NCBI RefSeq assembly: GCF_030811835.1
Contig: NZ_JAUSRO010000016.1
Coordinates: forward strand, 1 to 64,000
DNA: 64,000 nucleotides
Source: Variovorax ginsengisoli
GTDB taxonomy: Bacteria > Pseudomonadota > Gammaproteobacteria > Burkholderiales > Burkholderiaceae_C
Direction: 5' to 3'
In this document: positions 8,519 to 16,471 of the stretch, piece by piece
Position numbering within the stretch: position 1 is the first letter of the stretch
Layout of the letters: each line of letters opens with the position of its first letter
Notes under the pieces: generated by a model
The model's input: only the letters and a program-made list of their open reading frames with translations
Told to the model about the DNA's origin: nothing
The model's database searches: none
Position numbers and translations under genes: made by a program

Positions 8519-9859
8519 TCATGACGCAGTCCGGCCGATGCCTGCATAGGTGAAGCCCGCATCGCGGACCGCACTTGGCATGTACTGGTTGCGGCCATCG
8601 AAGATCGCGTGATGGCGCATGAGACGGTGCAGCGTCTTGAAGTCTGGATGCCGGAAGGGCTTCCATTCGGTGACCAGCACCAATGCGTCCGCATCGATGG
8701 CCGCCTCGTACTGCGCCTCGACAATCTGCAAGCGACCGCTGTCCTGCACATCCTGCGCAAAGGCGCGCCGTGCGGCGGCGCCTGCCTCTGGATCGAACGC
8801 CTTGACGCAGGCGCCGGCGGCGAGCAGCGCTTCGATCAGGTCGCGGCTCGGCGCCTCGCGCAGGTCGTCGGTGCCCGGCTTGAAGGCGAGTCCCCAGACG
8901 GCAATGGTCCGCGACTGCAGCTCGCCCTGGAAATGTCGATGGATCTTCTCGAACAGAATTTTCTTCTGCGCGTTGTTGCGGGCGTCGACCGAGCGAAGGA
9001 GCCCCGCTTCGTAGTCATGCGCAGCACCGATATGCATGAGCGCCCGAACATCCTTGGGAAAGCACGATCCACCATAGCCCGCTCCGGCGTAGATGAAGTG
9101 AAAGCCGATGCGCGCGTCCGAGCCGATGCCCAGCCGCACCTGCTCGACATCCACATCGACCAGCTCGCAGAGATTGGCGATTTCGTTCATGAACGAGATC
9201 TTGGTGGCGAGCATCGCGTTGGCCGCGTATTTCGTCATTTCGGCATCGCGCTCGCTCATGTAGAGGATGCGTGGATGGTTGCGAACAAAGGGCGCATAGA
9301 GCGCGGCCATGACCTCCTTGGCTCGCGCGCTCGTGCTGCCGATCACGATCCGATCGGGACTCATGAAGTCGTTGACGGCCACGCCTTCCTTGAGGAATTC
9401 GGGATTCGACACCACGTCGAAGGGCACGTCGACCTGCCTGGCGTCGAGTTCCTCCTGAATGGCCGCACGCACCTGTTCGGTCGTACCCACCGGCACCGTG
9501 GATTTGTCGACGACCACCGTGTAGCGCTGCAGGTGCCGGCCGATCTCGTGCGCCACGGCAAGCACGAACTGCATGTCGGCCGATCCGTCCGGCCGGGCCG
9601 GCGTGCCGACGGCGAGAAACAGGATGTCGGCGCTTTGCATGGCATCGCCCAGCAACGTGGTGAACTGCAGGCGCTCCTGCTGGACATTGCGCGTCACGAG
9701 ATCGGCGAGACCCGGTTCGTAGATCGGGATCACGCCTTGCCGGAGTTGCTCGATCTTCGCCGGATCGTTGTCAACGCACGTGACCGTATTGCCCATCTCG
9801 GCAAAGCAGGCGCCAGTGACCAAGCCGACGTAGCCGGTACCGATGAGAGTGACGTTCAT
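8519..9859 (-). CDS. ugd: UDP-glucose 6-dehydrogenase
   Basis: A 446-aa UDP-glucose/GDP-mannose dehydrogenase that oxidises UDP-glucose to UDP-glucuronate, the entry substrate of the L-Ara4N pathway encoded just downstream. The N-terminal NAD motif is LIGTGYVGLVTG (5-16), the substrate/dimer segments NPEFLKEG and KYAANAMLATKISFMNE follow, and GAGYGGSCFPKDV holds catalytic Cys266. The C-terminal domain carries GLAFKPGTDDLREAPS. The ATG at 9859 starts MNVTLIGTGYVG, preceded by the SD-like GGAG in CACTCCTTTC read on the other strand; a 16-residue longer in-frame start has no similarity. The gene lies at the head of the minus-strand arn region. Confidence 0.95.
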   Translation of the reverse strand: MNVTLIGTGYVGLVTGACFAEMGNTVTCVDNDPAKIEQLRQGVIPIYEPGLADLVTRNVQQERLQFTTLLGDAMQSADILFLAVGTPARPDGSADMQFVLAVAHEIGRHLQRYTVVVDKSTVPVGTTEQVRAAIQEELDARQVDVPFDVVSNPEFLKEGVAVNDFMSPDRIVIGSTSARAKEVMAALYAPFVRNHPRILYMSERDAEMTKYAANAMLATKISFMNEIANLCELVDVDVEQVRLGIGSDARIGFHFIYAGAGYGGSCFPKDVRALMHIGAAHDYEAGLLRSVDARNNAQKKILFEKIHRHFQGELQSRTIAVWGLAFKPGTDDLREAPSRDLIEALLAAGACVKAFDPEAGAAARRAFAQDVQDSGRLQIVEAQYEAAIDADALVLVTEWKPFRHPDFKTLHRLMRHHAIFDGRNQYMPSAVRDAGFTYAGIGRTAS

Positions 9860-9973
9860 GAAGAAAGGAGTGATTCCAGTGTTCGAGGCCTGAGGCCGCG
9901 AACGCATCAGGTCTGGCCGGCATCATGACGAAGTACTCTGACTGCCAAGTGACCACGAGCGGGCGCAATGGCC

Positions 9974-11386
9974 TTAAGGAGCCAGCGGCAGCCGAATTTC
10001 GAACCGGGCACCGCCGGCCTGCTCGTTCGACGCCTCGATCCGCCCGCCCTGCGCATGCAGCACCGCCTGGGACAGCGCCAGTCCCAACCCGAGGCCCGGC
10101 GTTTTTTCGTCGGAGCGCGCCGCAGCGCCACGGTAGAAACGCTTGAACAGGTGGGGCAGGTCGTCTTTCGCGATGCCGGCGCCACCGTCGGCGACACACA
10201 GGACGGCTTCGCTCGTATCCATGTCGGCCAGGAACCACACCCGCACCTCGGTGCCCTGCGGCGAGAACTTGACCGCGTTGTCGAGCAGGTTCGCGATGGC
10301 CAGCGCCACCGCGCCGCGTGCCGCGATCGCCGCCACAGGTGGGGAGGGCTCGATGGAGACCTTCACCCCGCTTTCGCGCGCCATTGGTTCGATGCGGCGC
10401 ACGGCTTCTTCGGCCAGCAGATCAAGTGCCACCGTTTCGGCGTCGTCACGCTCCTGGCCGGCATCCAGCCGCGCGAGCACCAGCAGTTCTTCGACCAGCA
10501 GTGTCAGCGACTCGACCTCCTCGAGCGCTGAATGCAGCGTCTGCACATAGACGTGGTTCTCGCGCGGATGCCGCAAGGTGAGCTCGAGCTCGGTGCGCAG
10601 CCGCGACAAGGGCGAGCGCAACTCGTGCGACGCATCGGACGTGAAGCGGCGCTGCGCCTCCATCCCGGCCTCGATGCGTGCCAGCATGGCGTTGAGGGTG
10701 TCGACCAGGCGGCCGATCTCGTCGCGCGTACCGGGGTGCGGTAGGCGCTCGCCCAGATCCCTGTCGCCGATCCGGCGCGCCTGCTGCACGACATCGGCGA
10801 TGGCATCGAACGCACGGCGAGTGACCAGGGCGCCGGCGGTGCCCAGTGTCAGCAGCAGCACTCCGCCCAGCGCGAGAAAAAGGATGCTGGCCGCCGTGAG
10901 CACATGATTGACGTCGTCCAGCGACCCTGCGACCTGAACCGCAAGTACCCGGTGTGGCCCGGGTACGGGCACCGACACCATGCGCATGGGTTCGTCGCCG
11001 AAGCCGTCGAGCGTCTGGAACACCGTCTCGTTGGCCGCGAGCCGGTCCAGCAGCATGTGCGGGATCGGCAACTGCGCCTCGCCCAGATTCGCGCTGCGGG
11101 CCAGAACATCGCCCTGTCCGTCGACCATCTGCACCAGTCGATCGAGCCGGACGAACGACGGTGCCGCCGAGGTGCCGCGCGACGCTTCGTGGACCTCCAC
11201 GGGCGCGTCTTCCCGCGACGCCGCCAGCATGCTCACCTCGGTCTCGGCCAGTGCCAGCAGCGCGGCGTCGAGTTCGGCGCGTACGTTGCGCGCAAACACG
11301 AAGTACGACCCCGCCGCGGCGATGGTCATCACCACCACGATCACGCTGACGTGTGCCAGCGCCAGTCGCCTGTGCAAGCTAAGCAT
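9974..11386 (-). CDS. Sensor histidine kinase of two-component system (HAMP, HisKA, HATPase)
   Basis: A 470-aa membrane kinase. A first transmembrane segment (about 10-32) and a second (about 163-188) bracket a periplasmic sensor region of about 130 residues; a HAMP linker follows (about 190-245). The HisKA box FTSDASHELRSPLSRL has phospho-acceptor His254; the ATP-binding N box NLLDNAVKFSP has Asn366 and Asn370; G boxes are VADGGAGI and TPGLGLGLALSQA. It resembles CusS/QseC/PmrB-type sensors. It is translated with the response regulator (8-base overlap) and lies divergent to a heavy-metal-type RND operon, so metal or envelope stress sensing is likely. The signal itself cannot be read from the sequence. 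Confidence 0.9.
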   Translation of the reverse strand: MLSLHRRLALAHVSVIVVVMTIAAAGSYFVFARNVRAELDAALLALAETEVSMLAASREDAPVEVHEASRGTSAAPSFVRLDRLVQMVDGQGDVLARSANLGEAQLPIPHMLLDRLAANETVFQTLDGFGDEPMRMVSVPVPGPHRVLAVQVAGSLDDVNHVLTAASILFLALGGVLLLTLGTAGALVTRRAFDAIADVVQQARRIGDRDLGERLPHPGTRDEIGRLVDTLNAMLARIEAGMEAQRRFTSDASHELRSPLSRLRTELELTLRHPRENHVYVQTLHSALEEVESLTLLVEELLVLARLDAGQERDDAETVALDLLAEEAVRRIEPMARESGVKVSIEPSPPVAAIAARGAVALAIANLLDNAVKFSPQGTEVRVWFLADMDTSEAVLCVADGGAGIAKDDLPHLFKRFYRGAAARSDEKTPGLGLGLALSQAVLHAQGGRIEASNEQAGGARFEIRLPLAP

Positions 11387-12074
11387 CGTCCGAAGCTCCC
11401 GTCTCGGGCAAGGCGAGGCGGAAACCGCGCCCCCGCACGGTCTGGATCAGGGCGACGGAAAACGGGGTATCGACCTTGCGGCGCAGGTTGCTGATGTGCA
11501 CGTCGATCAGGTTGTCGATGGCGATCAGGTCATCCTTCCAGACCTGTTCTGCCAGCCGCGAGCGGCTGACGACCTCGCCGCCATGGCGCAGCAGGATCTG
11601 CAGGATCGCGAACTCCTTGTGCGTCAGGTCGAGCACGGCACCGCCGCGCGCGACCCGCTGGCTCAACGGGTCGAGGCTCAGGTCGGCCAGCGCAAGCACC
11701 ACCGGCCGCACGAGTTCGGAGCGGCGCAGCAGCGCGCGCATGCGTGCCAGCAGCTCGTCGAAGGCAAACGGCTTGGTGAGATAGTCGTCGGCGCCCGTGT
11801 TGAGGCCAGCCACGCGATCGGCCAGGGCGTCGCGCGCGGTCAGCATCAGCATCGGCGTCTTGCTGCCGCGCTGGCGAAGATCGCGGCACAGCTGCAGGCC
11901 GTCCTTGCCGGGCAGCATCCAGTCGAGCACCAGCAGGTCGTAGTCAGTGACGAACGCGGCATGGTCGCCTTCCTCGGCACTGTGCGCCACATCGACGACA
12001 AAACCTTCTTCCTCCAGCCCGCGGGCCAACAGGCGTGCCGCCTTGCGGTCGTCTTCGATCAACAGGATTCGCAT
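11379..12074 (-). CDS. OmpR/PhoB-family response regulator
   Basis: A 231-aa regulator with a receiver domain (1-120) and a winged-helix DNA-binding domain (about 130-225). Conserved acidic residues are in IEDD (7-9), the phospho-acceptor Asp51 is in VLDWMLPGKDG, and Lys101 is in LTKPFAFDELLAR. The C-terminal helix-turn-helix includes LIDVHISNLRRKVD and TVRGRGFRL. It belongs to the CusR/QseB/PmrA branch by appearance. The ATG at 12074 is the usual MRILLIEDD start; an ATG at 12083 (MAP...) is also possible. Four CTTxxG hexamers lie 35-72 bases upstream in the shared region with the efflux operon, making autoregulation plausible. Confidence 0.92.
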   Translation of the reverse strand: MRILLIEDDRKAARLLARGLEEEGFVVDVAHSAEEGDHAAFVTDYDLLVLDWMLPGKDGLQLCRDLRQRGSKTPMLMLTARDALADRVAGLNTGADDYLTKPFAFDELLARMRALLRRSELVRPVVLALADLSLDPLSQRVARGGAVLDLTHKEFAILQILLRHGGEVVSRSRLAEQVWKDDLIAIDNLIDVHISNLRRKVDTPFSVALIQTVRGRGFRLALPETGASDDA

Positions 12075-12108
12075 GGGCGCCATCATGCCGCGAGCCGGTG
12101 TCGGTTTC

Positions 12109-12146
12109 CTTAAGAAATCTTCAGGATTTCTTGGGAGCTTCTTCAG
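12109..12146 (+). promoter_or_regulatory. Phased CTTxxG direct repeats, probable response-regulator binding site
   Basis: Four hexamers in the same orientation occur at 10-11 base intervals: CTTAAG (12109), CTTCAG (12119), CTTGGG (12130) and CTTCAG (12141), separated by AAAT, GATTT and AGCTT. This is the layout of PmrA/QseB-class operators (two CTTAAG-like half sites five bases apart). The array lies between the response-regulator gene and the RND operon, ending 43 bases before the GTG start of the fusion protein. Binding by the adjacent regulator is inference. Confidence 0.72.
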
Positions 12147-12189
12147 GACAGGTTTTCTAAGCTGCCGGGCCCATGAATGGACTCGCATC

Positions 12190-13368
12190 GTGATCAAGAA
12201 AACCCTCTACACGCCATCCCGCGTCCGTATCGGCCTGGGCCTGCTCGCCTGCCTGGCGCTGTGGGTCGATCTCGGTGGGGCGCATGCCCACGCGGCTGCA
12301 TCGGCGGCCGCCACGAACACGGCCACGAACCCCACCACGCCCGCGCCGCTGCTGGTGCATCAGGGTGACCGCCTGAGCGTGCCGCCGGGCTCGCCGCTGC
12401 GCGATCGCCTGCAGGTCGCCGCCGTGACGCAGGATGCGCTGGCGCATCAGCTCAGCCTGCCAGCGACGGTCGAGGCCGATCCGGTGCGTACGGCCAACAT
12501 CGTTCCGCCACTGACGGGCCGCCTGGTCGAACTCCGGGTGCGGCTGGGCGATGTCGTGCAGCGCGGCCAACTGCTCGCGACCCTGGCATCGCCCGACTTG
12601 GCGCAGGCCGTGGCCGATGCGCAGAAGGCGCGCGATGCGGTCGACCTCGCACAGCGTGCACTGACCCGTGCGCAAGGCGTGAACGAGGCCGGCTCCAATG
12701 CCACCAAGGACGTGGAGGCCGCCCGCAGCGCACTCGTCCAGCAGACCGCCGAGCTGCATCGCAGCGAAGCCCGGCTGCGTGCCCTCGGCACCGACGGCGT
12801 GAGCACGCAGGGCGGCCAGGGGCTGAAGATCACCGCGCCGCTGGCCGGCACCGTGACTGCGCTGAATGCCGCTGTCGGCGCCAATCTCAACGACGTCAAT
12901 GCCGTGCTCATGACCGTGTCGAACCTCGACAGCGTGTGGGTCACGGTCAACGTGCCAGAGAGCGCGATGAGCGCCGTCTCGGCGGGCCAGCGCGCCGTTG
13001 TCACGTTCGCCGCCTACCCAGGGCGCAGCTTCAGCGGCAAGGTCGCCTTCGTGGGCGCCGCGCTCGATGCGGATACGCGCCGCGTCAAGGCGCGAGTGGT
13101 GTTCCCGAACACCGAGGGCTTGTTCAAGCCCAACATGTACGCGACCGCGGTGCTCGACGTGCCGCAGGCGCAGCAGCCGCAGGTGCCGGCTTCAGCGCTG
13201 CTGATGAACAACGACGCGGTGAGCGTGTTCGTCGAGGTCGCGCCCTGGACCTTCACGCGCCGCACGGTGCAACTGGGCAGCGAGGACGGCGAGCGCGTGC
13301 GCATTCGCAGTGGCCTGGCGGCCGATGAACGCGTGGTCGTACGCGGCGGTGTGCTGCTCAATGATTGA
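12190..13368 (+). CDS. RND efflux periplasmic adaptor (membrane fusion protein)
   Basis: A 392-aa HlyD/CusB/CzcB-type adaptor that links the inner-membrane RND pump to the outer-membrane channel. There is an N-terminal signal segment (about 10-28, LGLLACLALWV) ending near AHAHAAA. The lipoyl half motifs flank a helical hairpin: IVPPLTGRLVELRVRLGDVVQRGQ and ITAPLAGTVTALNAAVGANL. Beta-barrel and membrane-proximal regions follow. It starts at GTG 12190 because no in-frame ATG lies near and the hydrophobic signal begins there; no strong SD is visible. Its stop overlaps the RND gene start by 8 bases. There is no His- or Met-rich metal-binding extension, so the substrate is not shown by this subunit. 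Confidence 0.88.
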   Translation: MIKKTLYTPSRVRIGLGLLACLALWVDLGGAHAHAAASAAATNTATNPTTPAPLLVHQGDRLSVPPGSPLRDRLQVAAVTQDALAHQLSLPATVEADPVRTANIVPPLTGRLVELRVRLGDVVQRGQLLATLASPDLAQAVADAQKARDAVDLAQRALTRAQGVNEAGSNATKDVEAARSALVQQTAELHRSEARLRALGTDGVSTQGGQGLKITAPLAGTVTALNAAVGANLNDVNAVLMTVSNLDSVWVTVNVPESAMSAVSAGQRAVVTFAAYPGRSFSGKVAFVGAALDADTRRVKARVVFPNTEGLFKPNMYATAVLDVPQAQQPQVPASALLMNNDAVSVFVEVAPWTFTRRTVQLGSEDGERVRIRSGLAADERVVVRGGVLLND

Positions 13369-16300
13369 TTTGCTCATCCAGCAGTTTTTTCGCCATCGCC
13401 TGCTGGCGTGGACGATGTCGGCCGGGCTGGTGCTGCTGGGCGCCTGGTCGTGGACGCAGATGACGGTGGAGGCCTACCCCGATCTCGGCGACGTGACGGT
13501 GCAGGTGACCACGCAGGTAAATGGCCTGGCTGCCGAGGAGGTGGAGCAGCAGATCACCACGCCGCTCGAGCGCGCGCTGGCCAACGTCCCGTCGCTGGCA
13601 TCGATCCGTTCGAGCAGCACCTTCGGCCTGTCGCTGATCAACCTCAGCTTCAAGGACGGGACCGACGACTATTTCGCGCGCCAGCGCGTGAACGAACGCA
13701 TCGGGCAGGTCCCGCTGCCCTCGGGCGTGCAGCCCAGCCTGGGCGCCATGGCCGGGCCCGCCGGCGAGATCTACCGCTATACGCTCGAATCGGACACGAA
13801 GAACCTTATGGAACTGTCCGAGATCCAGCGCTGGAAGGTGATTCCCGCACTCAAGCAGGTGGCGGGTGTCGTCGACGTCAACAACTTTGGCGGCTTCACC
13901 AAGGAGTTTCAGCTCGAACTCGATCCGGCCAAACTCCAGCAGCACGCGCTGGTGCTCGGCGATGTGGTCACCGCCATCAACAACAGCAGCGCCAATGCCG
14001 GCGGTGGGCGCATTGCACGCGGCGAGCAGGGCTACGTGGTGCGCGGGATCGGCCAGGTGCGCACGCTCGACGATCTGGGCAGCGTGGTGGTGGCGCAGAG
14101 CAATGGCTCGCCTGTGCTGGTGCGCGACCTCGGCCACCTGCAATCGGGCCACCAGGAACGCAGCGGCGTCCTCGGCAAGGACCGCAACCCCGACACCATC
14201 GAGGGCATCGTGCTGATGCTCAAGTACGAGAACCCGTCGCGCGTGCTCGAAGGCCTGCATGCAAAGATCGACGCACTGCAGGCCGAGCTCGCGCCGATGG
14301 GCGTGAAGATCGTGCCTTACATCGACCGCGACGATCTGGTGAAGCTCACGGTCGACAAGGTGGTGCGCACCATGCTCGAAGGCATGGCCCTGGTGAGTTT
14401 CGTGTTGATTCTGTTTCTGGGCAGCCCGCGCAGCGCGGTCGTCGCGGCGGTGGCGATCCCGATGTCGCTCATGACGGTGTTCATCGTCATGCATGTCACG
14501 CGCATGCCGGCCAACCTGTTTTCGCTCGGCGCGATCGACTTCGGCATCATCGTCGACGGTGCGATCGTGATCATGGAGAGCATCCTGCGGCGCCGCGAGG
14601 AAGACCCCCATGCCACGCTGACCGAGGATCAGGTGCTGGCCACCGTGGGTCAGGTGGCCAAGCCGATCTTCTTCGCCACGCTGATCATCGTGACGGCCTA
14701 CCTGCCGCTGTTTGCGTTCGAACGCGCCGAAGGCAAGCTGTTCAAGCCGATGGCCTTCACCGTGGGTTATGCGCTGGTGGGTGCGCTGCTGTGCGCGCTG
14801 ACGCTGATTCCGAGCCTCGCCTACGTGGCGCTGCGCAAGCCGAGCAAGCCCTTCGTCAACAAGCCGTTGGTCTGGCTCACGGCTGCCTATCGGCGCGGTC
14901 TGTCGAAGCTGCTCGATACGCCTGCCATTGCCTATGTATTGAGCGCCCTGGCGCTGGCTGCGGTGGTGGGGCTGGGTGCCACGGCCGGGCGCGAGTTCCT
15001 GCCCGACATCGACGAAGGTGCGCTCTGGCTTCAGGTGCAGTTGCCATCGGGGCTGTCGCTCGACAAGGCCGGCGAAATGGCCACCGAGATGCGCCGCGTG
15101 CTGCTCGAGTACCCGGAGGTGTCCTATGTGGTCACCCAGCTCGGCCGCAACGACGACGGCACCGACCCCTGGACACCGTCGCACATGGAAGTGCCCGTGG
15201 GCTTGAAGCCGTACGCCCAGTGGCCCGCGGGCGTGAACAAGGCCGCCTTCGTGCGCACGCTGACCGAGCGGTTTTCCCGCATGCCTGGTTTCGACGTGGG
15301 CATCAGCCAGCCGATCATCGATGGCGTCAACGATGCCGTGGGCGGCGCCCACAGTCCGCTGGTTCTGCGCGTCTACGGCGACGACCTGAAGGAGACCCGA
15401 CGCATCGGCAACCAGATCGTCGATCTGCTGGGCACCGTGCGCGGCACGGCCTCGGCGTCGCTGTTCCAGGAGCCACCGATTCCGCAGGTCGTGATCGAAC
15501 TCAATCGCGAGGCGGCGGCACGCTATGGCGTCAACGCGAGCGATGTGGCGAACCTCATCCAGACCGGTATCGGCGGTGCGCCCGTGATCACCGTGTACGC
15601 GGGCAACCGCACCTACAACGTGTCGGTGAAGATGCCTGCGAACGCCAAGGGCAGCACGGAGGCGCTCGGTGCGCTGCAGCTCAACAGTTCGAGCGGTGTC
15701 AAGGTGTCGCTGTCGCAGGTCGCCGACATTCGCCTGCAGAGCGGCGAGAGCACGATCTCCCACGAGATGAACGAGCGCCAGATCACAGTGCGCGTGGACA
15801 ACCGGGACCGCGACCTGGCCTCGTACCTCGACGAAGCGCGTGCGCGTATCGCCCGGGACATCCACTTCGACCCGACCAAGGTGCACCTGCAATGGGCCGG
15901 CCAGTTCGAGAACCAGCAGCGCGCGCAGGCGCGCCTGGGCCTGTCGCTGGCGATCGTGGTCGGCATCATGGCGGTCCTGTTGTTCCTGCAATTCGGCCAG
16001 ACCCGTCTCGTGCTGCTGATCCTCGGCGTGGTGCCAATGGCGGTGCTGGGCGGACTGATTGCGGTGCACCTGGCGCGCGAAACGCTCAACGTGGCAACGG
16101 CGGTGGGCTTCATCGCGTTGTTCGGTGTGTCGATTCAGAACGGCATCATCATGGTGTCGAACTTCCGGCGCGTGCGTGGTGAGGGCCGGGCGCTGCGGGC
16201 CTCGGTGCTCGAAGGCGCGTCCGAGCGCCTGCGGCCAGTGCTGATGACCGCCACCGTGGCGTCGATCGGCATGCTGCCAGCGGCATTGGCCACAGGTGTG

Positions 16301-16471
16301 GGCACCGACGTGCAGCGCGGGCTGGCGACGGTGGTGGTGGGCGGGCTGGTGGTTTCGACGCTGTTGACGCTGTTCATCCTGCCCACGCTGTATTTTTCGC
16401 TAGAGGGTGTCTTCGAGCGGCGCGAACGCAAGCGGCGCGCGCGCCGGGCCCCTGACTCGAACGCCTCATGA
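13361..16471 (+). CDS. Heavy-metal-type RND efflux pump (CzcA/CusA family)
   Basis: A 1036-aa inner-membrane proton antiporter with the RND plan of two sets of six transmembrane helices and two large periplasmic loops. The fourth transmembrane helix reads AIDFGIIVDGAIVIMES, giving Asp393, Asp399 and Glu406. This matches the DFG-x3-DGA-x4-E proton-relay signature of CzcA-type HME transporters (Co/Zn/Cd or Ni/Co), not the CusA copper pattern. Conserved blocks such as TTQVNGLAAEEVEQQITTPLE, REFLPDIDEGALW and FGVSIQNGIIMVSNFRR are present. The start was chosen at MIDLLIQQFFRHRLL, coupled to the adaptor stop. It is the central gene of a three-gene operon under the divergent two-component system. 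Confidence 0.93.
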   Translation: MIDLLIQQFFRHRLLAWTMSAGLVLLGAWSWTQMTVEAYPDLGDVTVQVTTQVNGLAAEEVEQQITTPLERALANVPSLASIRSSSTFGLSLINLSFKDGTDDYFARQRVNERIGQVPLPSGVQPSLGAMAGPAGEIYRYTLESDTKNLMELSEIQRWKVIPALKQVAGVVDVNNFGGFTKEFQLELDPAKLQQHALVLGDVVTAINNSSANAGGGRIARGEQGYVVRGIGQVRTLDDLGSVVVAQSNGSPVLVRDLGHLQSGHQERSGVLGKDRNPDTIEGIVLMLKYENPSRVLEGLHAKIDALQAELAPMGVKIVPYIDRDDLVKLTVDKVVRTMLEGMALVSFVLILFLGSPRSAVVAAVAIPMSLMTVFIVMHVTRMPANLFSLGAIDFGIIVDGAIVIMESILRRREEDPHATLTEDQVLATVGQVAKPIFFATLIIVTAYLPLFAFERAEGKLFKPMAFTVGYALVGALLCALTLIPSLAYVALRKPSKPFVNKPLVWLTAAYRRGLSKLLDTPAIAYVLSALALAAVVGLGATAGREFLPDIDEGALWLQVQLPSGLSLDKAGEMATEMRRVLLEYPEVSYVVTQLGRNDDGTDPWTPSHMEVPVGLKPYAQWPAGVNKAAFVRTLTERFSRMPGFDVGISQPIIDGVNDAVGGAHSPLVLRVYGDDLKETRRIGNQIVDLLGTVRGTASASLFQEPPIPQVVIELNREAAARYGVNASDVANLIQTGIGGAPVITVYAGNRTYNVSVKMPANAKGSTEALGALQLNSSSGVKVSLSQVADIRLQSGESTISHEMNERQITVRVDNRDRDLASYLDEARARIARDIHFDPTKVHLQWAGQFENQQRAQARLGLSLAIVVGIMAVLLFLQFGQTRLVLLILGVVPMAVLGGLIAVHLARETLNVATAVGFIALFGVSIQNGIIMVSNFRRVRGEGRALRASVLEGASERLRPVLMTATVASIGMLPAALATGVGTDVQRGLATVVVGGLVVSTLLTLFILPTLYFSLEGVFERRERKRRARRAPDSNAS

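Noticed and set aside
9973..9978. CTTAAG near the ugd side of the histidine kinase gene as a further PmrA-like box
   Set aside because: It is single, overlaps the kinase stop codon and has no second half site at 10-11 bases.
13358..16069. A 903-codon open frame antisense to the RND pump gene
   Set aside because: It is a GC-rich shadow: His/Arg/Gln-rich, without family resemblance, and exactly opposite a well-supported RND gene.
13408..16182. A 924-codon open frame in another plus-strand frame of the RND gene
   Set aside because: Arg/Ala/Gly-rich frame-shift shadow with no recognisable domain.
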